DNA of 64,000 bases from Pseudomonas gingeri (GTDB lineage: Bacteria; Pseudomonadota; Gammaproteobacteria; Pseudomonadales; Pseudomonadaceae), in NCBI RefSeq assembly GCF_013386115.1, contig NZ_JACAOR010000013.1, forward strand, positions 353,175 to 417,174, written 5' to 3'. The notes beneath the pieces were generated by a model. The model searched no databases, was not told where the DNA came from, and saw nothing but the letters and a program-made list of their open reading frames with translations. Numbering within the stretch: the stretch's first letter is position 1; each line of letters opens with the position of its first letter. Positions 45,182 to 55,136 of this stretch are shown piece by piece. The position numbers and the translations under genes are program-made.

Positions 45182-45234
45182 TGAAATGGATCGATGAAAT
45201 GGACCTACGAAAATCATCACTAATGGCTCTTACA
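45182..45234. promoter_or_regulatory. Direct repeats in the MocR / paiB divergent region
   Basis: TGAAATGGA occurs at 45182 and 45195, and AATGGACCTACGA (45198) is echoed by AATGGCTCTTACA (45222) 24 bases later. MocR regulators commonly bind direct repeats, so these are candidate operators. Confidence 0.45.
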
Positions 45235-45284
45235 AGCAACCAATAGCCTGCCTAGGATGCAGGCATTCGCCAAGGAAAATCTCC

Positions 45285-45908
45285 ATGTACACACCGAGCG
45301 CTTTTTCCGAGCAGGATCTGCTCACCTTGCAACGGCATATTCAGGACACCCGCCTGGCGACGCTGGTCACCCACGGCAAGCTTGGCCTGCAAGCCAGCCA
45401 CGTGCCGCTGCTGCTGGACCCCGGGCAAGGTCCCAACGGCACGCTCTACGGCCATCTGGCCCGGGCCAATCCGCAGTGGCGGGAACTGGCCGAGGGCGGC
45501 GAAATCCTGGTGATCTTCGCGGGAGCCGACGCCTATGTCAGCCCGTCCTTCTATCCTGCCAAGGCCGAGCACGGCAAAGTCGTGCCGACCTGGAACTACG
45601 TGGCCGTGCATGCCTACGGCGAGGCCGAGGTGTTCGACGATGCCGAGCGCCTGCGCAACCTGGTCAGTGCCCTGACCGACCGGCATGAAGCGGGTCGGGA
45701 CCAGCCCTGGAAAGTCGACGACGCCCCCGCGCCGTACATCGACAGCATGCTCAGGGCCATCGTCGGCTTTGCCCTGCCGATCCAGCGCCTGGAAGGCAAG
45801 CGCAAGCTCAGCCAGAACCGCAGCGCCGCCGACATCGCCGGTGTACAACAAGGGCTGGCGGCCAGCGCCGACAGCCAGGACCAAGCCCTCGCCCATTTGA
45901 TGCGTTAA
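45285..45908 (+). CDS. PaiB-like FMN-binding negative regulator / split-barrel protein
   Basis: The 207-residue protein has PaiB hallmarks: start MYTPSAF, LATLVTHGKLGLQASHVPLLL, LYGHLARANPQW, FAGADAYVSPSFYP, VPTWNYVAVHAYG and the end LEGKRKLSQNRS. The fold is a flavin-reductase-like split barrel. In Bacillus, PaiB acts with the acetyltransferase PaiA; here two acetyltransferase genes follow directly (9 and 18 bases), which repeats that pairing. Biochemical role is uncertain. Confidence 0.88.
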   Translation: MYTPSAFSEQDLLTLQRHIQDTRLATLVTHGKLGLQASHVPLLLDPGQGPNGTLYGHLARANPQWRELAEGGEILVIFAGADAYVSPSFYPAKAEHGKVVPTWNYVAVHAYGEAEVFDDAERLRNLVSALTDRHEAGRDQPWKVDDAPAPYIDSMLRAIVGFALPIQRLEGKRKLSQNRSAADIAGVQQGLAASADSQDQALAHLMR

Positions 45909-45917
45909 GGAGTCTGC

Positions 45918-46364
45918 ATGAGCACCCTCGAAATCCGTCCGGTCAGCGCCGCCGACCAGGCCGCCTGGCGTCCCTTGTGGCAGGCCTACCTGAAGTTCTA
46001 CGAAACCGAGCTGCCGGACGCGGTCTACCAGTCGACCTGGCAGCGTTTTCTCGACCCGGCCGAAACCACCCATGCCGCCCTCGCCTGGCAGGACGGCAAG
46101 GCGGTGGGCCTGGTGCATTTCATCTACCACCGCTCGAACTGGAGCGTGCAGAATTCCTGCTATCTTCAGGATCTGTTCGTCGCGCCCGGCCAACGCGGGA
46201 CGGGCCTTGGCCGATTGCTCATCGAGCACGTCTATGCCACGGCGGCCCGGGCCGATTGCAGTAAAGTGCACTGGCTGACCCACGAAACCAATGCCACGGC
46301 CATCCAGTTGTACGAGCGGATTGCCGAGCGCCCCGGTTTCATTCAATTTCGCCACGCGTTGTAA
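45918..46364 (+). CDS. GNAT-family N-acetyltransferase, 148 aa
   Basis: A single GNAT domain with an N-terminal LEIRPVSAADQAAW, acetyl-CoA loop LFVAPGQRGTGLGRLLI and a final VHWLTHETNATAIQLYERI. The substrate may be a small amine, given that PaiA, partner of PaiB in other bacteria, acetylates polyamines; this is inference. It lies second in the operon. Confidence 0.88.
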   Translation: MSTLEIRPVSAADQAAWRPLWQAYLKFYETELPDAVYQSTWQRFLDPAETTHAALAWQDGKAVGLVHFIYHRSNWSVQNSCYLQDLFVAPGQRGTGLGRLLIEHVYATAARADCSKVHWLTHETNATAIQLYERIAERPGFIQFRHAL

Positions 46365-46382
46365 GCCCCCGAGGAAAGCGTC

Positions 46383-47054
46383 ATGTCCACACCCGTAGCC
46401 AACTGGCAAGGCGCGCCGACGCCATCCACCCGCCACCTCGAGGGGCGCTTCATCACCCTGGAAAAGCTCGACCCCGCGCGCCATGGCGATGACCTGTTTC
46501 GCGCCCTGGAAGGCCCCGGCGCCGACCCGAAGCTGTGGAACTACCTGCCCTACGGGCCGTTCCCGCAACGCAGCGCGTTCAATGACTGGCTCGACGGCCA
46601 TGCGGCGAGCGCCGACCCGTATTTCTTCGCCGTCATCGACAAGGCCAATGGCGAGGTCCAGGGCCTCCTCAGCCTGATGTCGATCGTCCCGGCCCAGGGC
46701 CGTATCGAGATCGGCCACGTCACCTTCGGCGCACCGATGCAGCGCTCGCCCAAAAGTACCGAGGCGGTCTACCTGCTGGCCCGAGAAGCCTTCGCCCTGG
46801 GTTACCGGCGCCTGGAGTGGAAGTGCAACAACGACAACGCCCGCTCCCGGGCGGCGGCCGAGCGGCTGGGCTTCCAGTTCGAAGGCGTGTTCCGCCAGCA
46901 CATGGTGGTCAAGGGCAAGAACCGCGACACGGCCTGGTACAGCATCATCGATTCGGAATGGCCGGCGGTGAATGCCGGATTCGAGCGCTGGTTGTCGGAA
47001 GAGAACCTCGGCGCGGTCGGCCAGATCAAGACCCTGGCCGAGTGCCGCGGTTAA
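46383..47054 (+). CDS. GNAT-family N-acetyltransferase, RimJ/RimL-like, 223 aa
   Basis: The protein begins with a TRHLEGRFITLEKLDPARHG segment common in this subgroup, then LLSLMSIVPAQGRIEIGHV, and GYRRLEWKCNNDNARSRAAAERLGF with VFRQHMVVKGKNRDTAWYS. Such enzymes acetylate protein N-termini or small molecules; the target is unknown. It ends the paiB operon. Confidence 0.88.
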   Translation: MSTPVANWQGAPTPSTRHLEGRFITLEKLDPARHGDDLFRALEGPGADPKLWNYLPYGPFPQRSAFNDWLDGHAASADPYFFAVIDKANGEVQGLLSLMSIVPAQGRIEIGHVTFGAPMQRSPKSTEAVYLLAREAFALGYRRLEWKCNNDNARSRAAAERLGFQFEGVFRQHMVVKGKNRDTAWYSIIDSEWPAVNAGFERWLSEENLGAVGQIKTLAECRG

Positions 47055-47263
47055 CCCGCACAGCCCCCAAGCACAGCGCCCGCCACCCCGAAAACGCGGT
47101 GACTGACACCTCGGCCACCGCTGGCCCACACGCCTCCGCAGACGCCACCAAATCGCCGCGCAAGCGGCGACATCTCGCGCAAAAGACGGGTAAAAAGCCC
47201 GACATTTATCGATTACATGGATAGATACATTTCCGCCTCGATTTATTCCGAGGATGAAATGGA

Positions 47264-49399
47264 ATGTCCCCCAAGAAGACCCACCTTGCTGCTGCACTGA
47301 CATTGGCGCTGAACGGACTAACGGCTCAACACGTGCTGGCTCAGGACTTACGACACCGACAAATTCTAGAACCAGGCGCCTACACGAAAGTCAGCACAGC
47401 GCCCACCTCTGCCGGCGTTTTTCTGGTCAAGCCTCACGCGGGCCCAGGGGGAGCCTATGAGGCATACATCCAGCCCGACGGTTCTGCTGTTCCGGTATAC
47501 ACACCTGCGCTCCCGCCACCCTGCCTGTCATGCATGCCTCCAAATGTCGCCGTCCCTCCATTACAAGTCAGCCAGCCAACGCCAATATTCAGCCGGCCTG
47601 TCAACCCGAATGCCAGGTACCTCGGAACGACCGCAGAGGGCGGTACGTGGTGGGAAGCTCCGATTGCCCCCACTTCGCAGCCACCGCTCTCTCAAGGGAC
47701 GCCGGCGCCCCAGCCTATCGCCACGAACATCGGTATTGTCGAAACCAATCTGAGCAATATCGCGGCCAATACGGCTGCTATCCAAGCCAGCGCCCACAGC
47801 ATCGCAGGCCATGACAAAAGGATCACTGACAACACCACCGCCCATCAAACCAACGCCAGCAACATCGCGGACCATGACAAAAGGATCACCGACAACACCA
47901 CCGCCCATCAAACCAACGCCAGCAACATCGCAGGCCATGACAACAGGATCACCGACAACACCACCGCCCATCAAACCAACGCCAGCAACATCGCGGACCA
48001 TGACAAAAGGATCACCGATAACACCAGCGCCCATCAAACCAACACCAGCAATATCGCGGGCCATGACAACAGGATCACCGACAACACCACAGCCCATCAA
48101 ACCAACGCCAGTAGCATCGTGAGCCATGACAAAAGGATCACCGATAACACAAACACTATCGAAAGAATGGATGCCGAGGATAAAGCCTTCCGCGAAGAAA
48201 TCAGGAAGAGTAATGCCCAACTGGAAAAACGGCTCACTGCCGCCGAAACCATAAACAAGCCTCAGCAGGATGATCCAAAAAAAGGAGGACAAGGCGGCAA
48301 TGTCGGCAAGCCCATCCCCAAACCGATCGAATCCCCCCTGCAAGATTCCCTGGCCGGCCTGAACGCCACGGCCAAAAGAGATGCCTGGGCACAGCTGTCC
48401 GGCGCGGCCAACGCCAACCTTGGCCGGGCGACCCTCAAGGGCGCCAGCCAAGTGGGCAACAGTGCCCTCTCGGCCATGCGCCAGCTCGGCAACGCCCCCT
48501 CGGAGCGCCTGCTCGCTGGAGCAAACGGCGCGCCCGGCCAGGTCTCGCTGTCGGGTCATTCGCAGATCAAGCCCAATGACACCCGCCTGTGGGTACAGGC
48601 CCTGAACAACGCCAGCACCTTCGACCAGCCCACGGAAACAAAGGCTTTCGAACAGAACACCAAGGGCCTGGTGATGGGCGTCGACTGGGCCCTGGACAGT
48701 GAATGGCGGGTGGGCCTGCTGGGTGGCAAGTCGCAATCGGAGCATAAAGCCAACCGCTTCGAAGGCGATCTCGACAGCTGGCATGTCGGCACCTACGCCC
48801 TGCACCAGAGCGGGCCGGTGGCCTTGCGCCTCGGCGCGATCCATAGCGACCACTCCGGCAAGACCAAGCGCAACGTGGAGTTCGGCAGCTACAAGGACCG
48901 TCTCGCCGGCGACTACGACGCCACCAGCCAGCAGGCCTTCGCCGAACTCGGCTACAACCTGGGCAGCGGCAGCCTGATCGCCGAACCTTTCGCCAACCTC
49001 GGCTACGAGCGTTACTCGCGCAAGGGCTATACGGAAAAAGGCGGCGAAGCCGCACTGAAGGCCAGTACCCAGACCCTGGACAACTTCAGCACCACCTTCG
49101 GCCTGCGCACCGCCAGCATCAGGAACATGGACAGCGGCATGAGCCTGGCCCCACGCCTGAGCGCGGGCTGGAAACATCTGTACGGGGCGCTCGACGACAC
49201 CAGTACCCAGGTCAACCAGGTGACCGGCAGAACCTTCAACACCAAGGCCATCGGCCAGGACCGCGACAGCCTGGTGGTCGAAGCCGGCCTGGACCTCAAC
49301 CTGTCGGCCAGGCATTCCATCGGCGTGGCCTACAACGGCGAAATGGGCAGCAGCAGCCGCAGCAACGGGGTCATGGGCCAGTGGAAGATGGCTTTTTAA
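47264..49399 (+). CDS. Type Va autotransporter with 21-residue-repeat coiled-coil-like stalk
   Basis: The 711-residue protein has a signal peptide (LAAALTLALNGLTAQHVLA), a Pro-rich region (about 60-150), then six copies of a 21-residue unit such as HDKRITDNTTAHQTNASNI (about 180-310), a charged linker with Lys/Gly, and a C-terminal autotransporter beta-barrel (about 440-711) ending in the terminal Phe of QWKMAF. Twenty-one residues equal three heptads, and Asn/Thr-rich units with spaced Ile recall trimeric-adhesin stalks. The barrel, however, is the long single-chain type. It is monocistronic with GAGGAT upstream. Role: probably adhesin or surface display; no protease triad is visible. Confidence 0.85.
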   Translation: MSPKKTHLAAALTLALNGLTAQHVLAQDLRHRQILEPGAYTKVSTAPTSAGVFLVKPHAGPGGAYEAYIQPDGSAVPVYTPALPPPCLSCMPPNVAVPPLQVSQPTPIFSRPVNPNARYLGTTAEGGTWWEAPIAPTSQPPLSQGTPAPQPIATNIGIVETNLSNIAANTAAIQASAHSIAGHDKRITDNTTAHQTNASNIADHDKRITDNTTAHQTNASNIAGHDNRITDNTTAHQTNASNIADHDKRITDNTSAHQTNTSNIAGHDNRITDNTTAHQTNASSIVSHDKRITDNTNTIERMDAEDKAFREEIRKSNAQLEKRLTAAETINKPQQDDPKKGGQGGNVGKPIPKPIESPLQDSLAGLNATAKRDAWAQLSGAANANLGRATLKGASQVGNSALSAMRQLGNAPSERLLAGANGAPGQVSLSGHSQIKPNDTRLWVQALNNASTFDQPTETKAFEQNTKGLVMGVDWALDSEWRVGLLGGKSQSEHKANRFEGDLDSWHVGTYALHQSGPVALRLGAIHSDHSGKTKRNVEFGSYKDRLAGDYDATSQQAFAELGYNLGSGSLIAEPFANLGYERYSRKGYTEKGGEAALKASTQTLDNFSTTFGLRTASIRNMDSGMSLAPRLSAGWKHLYGALDDTSTQVNQVTGRTFNTKAIGQDRDSLVVEAGLDLNLSARHSIGVAYNGEMGSSSRSNGVMGQWKMAF
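47811..48188 (+). repeat. 63-bp tandem repeats in the autotransporter gene
   Basis: ATGACAA(A/C)AGGATCAC recurs at 47811, 47874, 47937, 48000, 48063 and 48126, each 63 bases apart. The first five units are almost identical in DNA, including synonymous sites, which points to recent expansion or gene conversion. Confidence 0.93.
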
Positions 49400-49457
49400 G
49401 CAGAACCCACCGCCCGCTCGGTTGAAAAAACGGGCGATTGAAAACACCCCATGACCC

Positions 49458-49540
49458 GTAGGAGCCGGCTTGCTGGCGATGGCGCCCGCCAGAACGCAGC
49501 AAGGCGCGCGGGCCTCATCGCCGGCGATCCGGCTCCTGCA
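49458..49540. repeat. REP pair downstream of the autotransporter
   Basis: TAGGAGCCGGCTTGCTGGCGATGG faces CATCGCCGGCGATCCGGCTCCTGCA. The remainder of the gap 49400-49687 holds the upstream region of the first small paralogue, with AGGACTGTCATTTCTGACAG. Confidence 0.85.
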
Positions 49541-49687
49541 CGGCCCCTGTACGACCTCGACTGACCGCTGATCAGGACTGTCATTTCTGACAGTAGATGA
49601 GCCTCTCCAAACCCTCGTAGCCTGAAGACGTCGCCCGCTCGCCCACCCGGCAACGGGCATGGATGAACTTCAGCAATGAGGTGCGAA

Positions 49688-49987
49688 ATGTTTGATAAGA
49701 CACTACAAGACAGCCCCAAAGCCGATCTGCCCGAAGAGGCGATCGTGGGGAAGAGAGTCATGATCACGGGGCGGGCCGTCAACGCATTCAGCGGAATCCA
49801 TGAGCTCGAATTTCGCGGCCCCGACGAAACCTTCTTCGTCCCCATCCACCGCTCGTACTGGGACAGCATCTCGTTCATCGTGCCCGACAAGCTCGGCGAG
49901 CACGTTGTCGAAGGGTACTATTCCAGTGGCACCTCCGTGCCGGAGGAGGCACACATCTTCGGAACGCTCGACATCAAGCCGGCGTGA
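49688..49987 (+). CDS. Small protein of unknown family, paralogue 1 (99 aa)
   Basis: From the ATG at 49688 (AGGTG upstream) the protein has 99 residues and no signal peptide. Its line-up with the next gene is clear: KADLPEEAIVGKRVMITGRAVNAFSG, SISFIVPDKLGEHVVEGYYSSGTSVPEEAHIFGTLDI. The pattern of alternating hydrophobic residues suggests a small beta-sandwich. I do not recognise the family. The two genes and even their upstream sequences are similar, so the unit was duplicated as a whole. Confidence 0.65.
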   Translation: MFDKTLQDSPKADLPEEAIVGKRVMITGRAVNAFSGIHELEFRGPDETFFVPIHRSYWDSISFIVPDKLGEHVVEGYYSSGTSVPEEAHIFGTLDIKPA

Positions 49988-50077
49988 GCCCGCCAGAACC
50001 TGATCATCAATGAATGTTCGATGCCGTCATCCAGGCCCGACCGTTGATCGGGGCTGTCATTTCGCAGGAGGTGCCAA

Positions 50078-50383
50078 ATGATTACCAAAACACTGCAGGC
50101 AAAACCCAGAGTCGAACTGCCGGATAAAGCGACCGTAGGGGAGGTCCTCACGCTCAGGGGCCCAATCGTAAACGCATTCAGCGGGCTCTATCAGTTCCAC
50201 TTCTCGAAGGGCGGCGACGATGCCCCCAATCTCGTCAGTTTCGACATCATCGATTGGCAAACCATCTCGTTCATCGTTCCCAACAAAGTCGGCGAGGTCA
50301 CTGTTACAGGCTACTATGCCACCGTCAGCGCCGTGCCGGAGGAGATACAGCTGTCGGGGCGTATCACGATAGTGCCAGCCTGA
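50078..50383 (+). CDS. Small protein of unknown family, paralogue 2 (101 aa)
   Basis: The ATG follows a near-perfect AGGAGGTG site 6 bases upstream, so expression is likely. The 101 residues share VELPDKATVGE, GPIVNAFSGLY, TISFIVPNKVGEVTVTGYY, SAVPEEI with paralogue 1. No signal peptide or catalytic motif is seen. The aligned middle regions differ (this one has SKGGDDAPNLVSFDII), which may be the functional surface. Confidence 0.7.
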   Translation: MITKTLQAKPRVELPDKATVGEVLTLRGPIVNAFSGLYQFHFSKGGDDAPNLVSFDIIDWQTISFIVPNKVGEVTVTGYYATVSAVPEEIQLSGRITIVPA

Positions 50384-50424
50384 ATCCGCTGGGCAGCCGC
50401 GACGTTGTTGCTCCGGGCAGGAGG

Positions 50425-50449
50425 CAAAAAAAAGGGGGCACATGCCCCC
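50425..50449 (-). terminator. Intrinsic terminator after pycB
   Basis: On the minus strand GGGGGC-ATGT-GCCCCC is followed by TTTTTTTT, 36 bases past the pycB stop. Confidence 0.9.
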
Positions 50450-50484
50450 CGAGGTATAAATCGTTGTGAGTCGAAGGCTGCTGT

Positions 50485-52293
50485 TCAGCCTTCGATCTCG
50501 ATAAGGATTTCGCCAGGGTTGACCCGGTCGCCCTTGGCCACGTGGATGGCCGTGACCTTGCCGGCAACCGCTGCCTGCACTTCGGTCTCCATCTTCATCG
50601 CTTCGGTGATCAGGACGGCCTGGCCGGCTTTCACGGTGTCGCCTTCCTTGACCAGCACGTCGACGATATTGCCCGGCATGGTGGTGCTGACATGGCCCGG
50701 CGCGCTGGCCTGCTTGCGCTTGCTGCTGCCGCCACCGACGAATTCGTTGAGCGGCTCGAACACCACCTCTTCCGGCATGCCATCGATGGACAGGTAGAAG
50801 TGCCGCTTGCCTTCGGCCTTCACGCCGACACCGGTAATGTCGACGCGGTAGGTTTCGCCGTGCACGTCGATGACGAACTCGGTCGGTACGCCCTCGCCGC
50901 CTGCCGCACGCACGCCGCCGGCTTCAGGAATCGGCAGCAGCGCTTCGGGCACCAGGGTGCCGGCCTCGCGCTCTTCGAGGAACTTGCGCCCGATATCCGG
51001 GAACATGGCGTAGGTCAGCACGTCCTCTTCCGACTTGGCCAGGGCACCGATCTCGCCCCGCAGCTTGACCATTTCCGGCTTGAGCAGGTCGGCCGGACGC
51101 ACGTCGATAACGTCCTCGCTGCCGATGGCCTGGCGCCGCAGCTTCTCGTTGACGGTACCCGGCGCCTTGCCGTAGCCGCCTTGCAGGTACAGCTTCACCT
51201 CGTTGGTGATGGTCTTGTAGCGCTCGCCGGCCAGCACGTTGAAGAACGCCTGGGTGCCGACGATCTGCGAGGTCGGGGTTACCAGCGGCGGGAAGCCGAG
51301 GTCTTCACGCACCCGCGGAATCTCCGCCAGCACTTCGCCCATGCGATTCAGGGCGCCCTGCTCTTTCAGCTGGTTGGCCAGGTTGGAGATCATCCCGCCC
51401 GGCACCTGGTTGACTTGCACGCGGGTGTCGACGGCGGTGAACTCGCTTTCGAACTGGTGGTACTTCTTGCGCACGGCGTAGAAGTACAGGCCGATTTCCT
51501 GCAGCAGTTCCAGGTCCAGGCCGGTGTCGAACTCACTGCCCTTGAGGGCCGCGACCATCGACTCGGTGCCCGGATGGCTGGTGCCCCAGGCGAAGCTGGA
51601 GATCGCGGTGTCGATGTGATCGGCACCGTTTTCCACTGCCTTGAGCTGGCACATCGCGGCCAGGCCGGCGGTGTCGTGGGAGTGGATGAACACCGGCAGC
51701 GACTGCTCGGCCTTCAGCGCCTTGACCAGTTCGCCCGTGGCGTAAGGGGTCAGCAGGCCGGCCATGTCCTTGATCGCCACCGAGTCGCAACCCATGGCTT
51801 CCATCTGCTTGGCCTGGGCCACGAACGCCTCGATGGTGTGCACCGGGCTGGTGGTGTAGGCGATGGTGCCCTGGGCATGCTTGCCCGCCGCCTTCACCGC
51901 TTCGATGGCCACGCGCAGGTTACGCACATCGTTCATCGCGTCGAAGATACGGAACACGTCGATACCGTTGACCGCCGCCTTGGCGACGAAGGCCCTGACC
52001 ACGTCATCGCTGTAGTGGCGATAGCCCAGGAGGTTCTGCCCGCGCAGGAGCATCTGCAGGCGGGTGTTGGGCAGGGCCGCGCGCAGTTGGCGCAGACGCT
52101 CCCACGGGTCTTCCTTGAGGAAGCGCACGCAGGCATCGAAAGTCGCGCCGCCCCAGACTTCCAGGGACCAGTAGCCGACCTTGTCGAGCTTGTCGCAGAT
52201 CGGCAGCATGTCTTCGGTGCGCATGCGGGTGGCGAGCAGCGATTGGTGGGCGTCGCGCAGGATGGTGTCAGTTACATGGATCTTCTTGGACAT
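50485..52293 (-). CDS. pycB: Pyruvate carboxylase subunit B (OadA-like carboxyltransferase with biotin domain)
   Basis: From the ATG at 52293 (AGGA 9 bases upstream) the product is 602 residues. The N-terminal HMGL-like barrel has VTDTILRDAHQSLLATR, the metal-binding GVSH-type region seen here as FIHSHDTAGLA, then the conserved carboxylase domain. The C-terminal biotin domain carries ITEAMKMETE, whose Lys takes biotin. It could be called OadA, but there is no membrane OadB nearby; with the adjacent biotin carboxylase it fits the two-subunit pyruvate carboxylase of pseudomonads, which makes oxaloacetate. Confidence 0.92.
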   Translation of the reverse strand: MSKKIHVTDTILRDAHQSLLATRMRTEDMLPICDKLDKVGYWSLEVWGGATFDACVRFLKEDPWERLRQLRAALPNTRLQMLLRGQNLLGYRHYSDDVVRAFVAKAAVNGIDVFRIFDAMNDVRNLRVAIEAVKAAGKHAQGTIAYTTSPVHTIEAFVAQAKQMEAMGCDSVAIKDMAGLLTPYATGELVKALKAEQSLPVFIHSHDTAGLAAMCQLKAVENGADHIDTAISSFAWGTSHPGTESMVAALKGSEFDTGLDLELLQEIGLYFYAVRKKYHQFESEFTAVDTRVQVNQVPGGMISNLANQLKEQGALNRMGEVLAEIPRVREDLGFPPLVTPTSQIVGTQAFFNVLAGERYKTITNEVKLYLQGGYGKAPGTVNEKLRRQAIGSEDVIDVRPADLLKPEMVKLRGEIGALAKSEEDVLTYAMFPDIGRKFLEEREAGTLVPEALLPIPEAGGVRAAGGEGVPTEFVIDVHGETYRVDITGVGVKAEGKRHFYLSIDGMPEEVVFEPLNEFVGGGSSKRKQASAPGHVSTTMPGNIVDVLVKEGDTVKAGQAVLITEAMKMETEVQAAVAGKVTAIHVAKGDRVNPGEILIEIEG

Positions 52294-52304
52294 TGTCATA
52301 TTCC

Positions 52305-53720
<1,416 letters not shown>

Positions 53721-53846
53721 TTGGAAATTCCTAAGCCGCTGGAACAAACGACCCGGTTTACAGCCGGAAAAACGGGTCGGCGCGTGACCAGATGTTTCAA
53801 GCCAGTCGCGTCATCACACTAGTCCTACCCAGCGATAAACCAAAAT

Positions 53847-53882
53847 CAATAATTATTGGGTCGCTCATAAGCAATGACTTAT
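53847..53882. promoter_or_regulatory. Two palindromes in the pycA / pycR divergent region
   Basis: CAATAATTATTG (53847-53858) is a perfect 12-base palindrome. ATAAG-N6-CTTAT (53867-53882) is a LysR-type symmetric site. Both lie between the divergent starts and are candidate PycR operators. Confidence 0.5.
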
Positions 53883-53919
53883 AGTTGGCCGACCCGAGAC
53901 CCGAGAGTGTTCGCCGAAA

Positions 53920-54882
53920 ATGCGTAAGTCATTGATGCGTATGACATTGCGTCAACTGCAGATTTTCAATGAAGTCTGCGACCTGCGTTCCTATAGCCGC
54001 GCAGCCGACGAAATGTCTCTCACACAACCTGCCGTGAGCCTACAAATTCGTCAGTTGGAAGAGCTGATCGGCCAGCCCTTGTTTGATTATGTCGGCAAGA
54101 AGCTCTACATGACCGAGGCAGCTGAAGCGTTACAGCGCGCGAGCCGGGACATTTTCGGCCGCCTGGAAAACCTCGATATGCAGCTCTCGGACATGCAGGG
54201 TTCGCTGCAGGGGCAACTGAAACTGGCGGTGGAATCCAGTGCCAAGTACTTCGTGCCGCACCTGTTCGCCGCGTTCAAGCGCCAGCACCCCGAGGTCAAC
54301 CTGCACCTGACGGTGGTCAACCGCGCGCAGGCGCTGCGCCGCCTGTCGGACAACCGCGACGACCTGCTGATCATGTCCATGGTGCCCCAGGACATGGGCC
54401 TGGAGTTCCTGCCGTTCCTGAACAACCCGATCGTGGCGGTGGCGCGTCCCGACCATCCGTTGTGCCACATGGGCCCGCTGCGCCTGCAGGACCTGGAGCC
54501 CTACACACTGCTGATGCGCGAACCGGGATCGGGCACGCGGATGGCCTGCGAGGAGTACTTCAAGGAAAAGCGCGTGCACTTCTCGCAGACACTGGAAGTG
54601 ACCTCGGGCGAGGCCCAGCGCGAGTGCGTGGTGGCGGGGCTGGGCCTGGCGCTGTTGACGCGCCATGCCCTGAGCCTGGAACTGGCGACCGGCGTGCTCC
54701 GGGAACTGCCGGTGGAAGAACTGCCGCTCTATCGCAGTTGGTGCGTGGTTCAGGCCAGGGATAAACGCCTGTCACCGGTCGCCCATGCGTTCCTGGGGTT
54801 TATCCGTAGTGAACGCTTGCAGATCAGCGGGCTGGTTGAGCGCTTCGACGGTCGGATGCCGAGTCCGCCTGCCAGTAATTGA
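53920..54882 (+). CDS. pycR: LysR-family regulator PycR
   Basis: The 320-residue protein has a LysR helix-turn-helix (RSYSRAADEMSLTQPAVSLQI with LIGQPLFDYVGKK) and a CysB-like effector domain. Its place, divergent from pycA, matches the P. aeruginosa regulator named PycR (PA5437) as I recall, which affects pyruvate carboxylase, lipid metabolism and virulence. A second in-frame ATG (MRMTLRQ) 15 bases later is an alternative start. Its 3' end overlaps a small gene on the other strand by 59 bases. Confidence 0.88.
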   Translation: MRKSLMRMTLRQLQIFNEVCDLRSYSRAADEMSLTQPAVSLQIRQLEELIGQPLFDYVGKKLYMTEAAEALQRASRDIFGRLENLDMQLSDMQGSLQGQLKLAVESSAKYFVPHLFAAFKRQHPEVNLHLTVVNRAQALRRLSDNRDDLLIMSMVPQDMGLEFLPFLNNPIVAVARPDHPLCHMGPLRLQDLEPYTLLMREPGSGTRMACEEYFKEKRVHFSQTLEVTSGEAQRECVVAGLGLALLTRHALSLELATGVLRELPVEELPLYRSWCVVQARDKRLSPVAHAFLGFIRSERLQISGLVERFDGRMPSPPASN

Positions 54883-55015
54883 GTGCGGCGATTTCCTGTT
54901 GCAGTTGGCGCAGTTCGGTGCGGTCTTCGATCGCGCGACGGAATTCCATGCGGCGCTGATCTTCCTGCTGCCGACGGGTCTTGACGCTGCTTTGCTCTTC
55001 GTGGTGCCGGGCCAT
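54824..55015 (-). CDS. PA3496-family small charged protein
   Basis: The 63-residue protein reads MARHHEEQSSVKTRRQQEDQ at the start, then RRMEFRRAIEDRTELRQLQQEI. This matches, from memory, the PA3496 family, annotated as putative envelope integrity proteins. It is strongly charged and helical with no signal peptide. Its C-terminal end is antisense to the last 19 codons of pycR. The family match makes the gene more likely real than a shadow. Confidence 0.72.
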   Translation of the reverse strand: MARHHEEQSSVKTRRQQEDQRRMEFRRAIEDRTELRQLQQEIAALNYWQADSASDRRSAQPAR

Positions 55016-55136
55016 TTCGAGTCTCCCAGGGTAGGTAAGAGACTTTCAAGATGGACGCCGGGCGTTACGATTTGGCGGCAGGCGGGTGACAGGCAGATGA
55101 ATATTGCCTTGGATAATGAAGCGCCTGTTCGGTCGT

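Noticed and set aside
47811..48188. CRISPR array
   Set aside because: The 63-base repeats are contiguous, in frame and without unique spacers; they encode a protein repeat.
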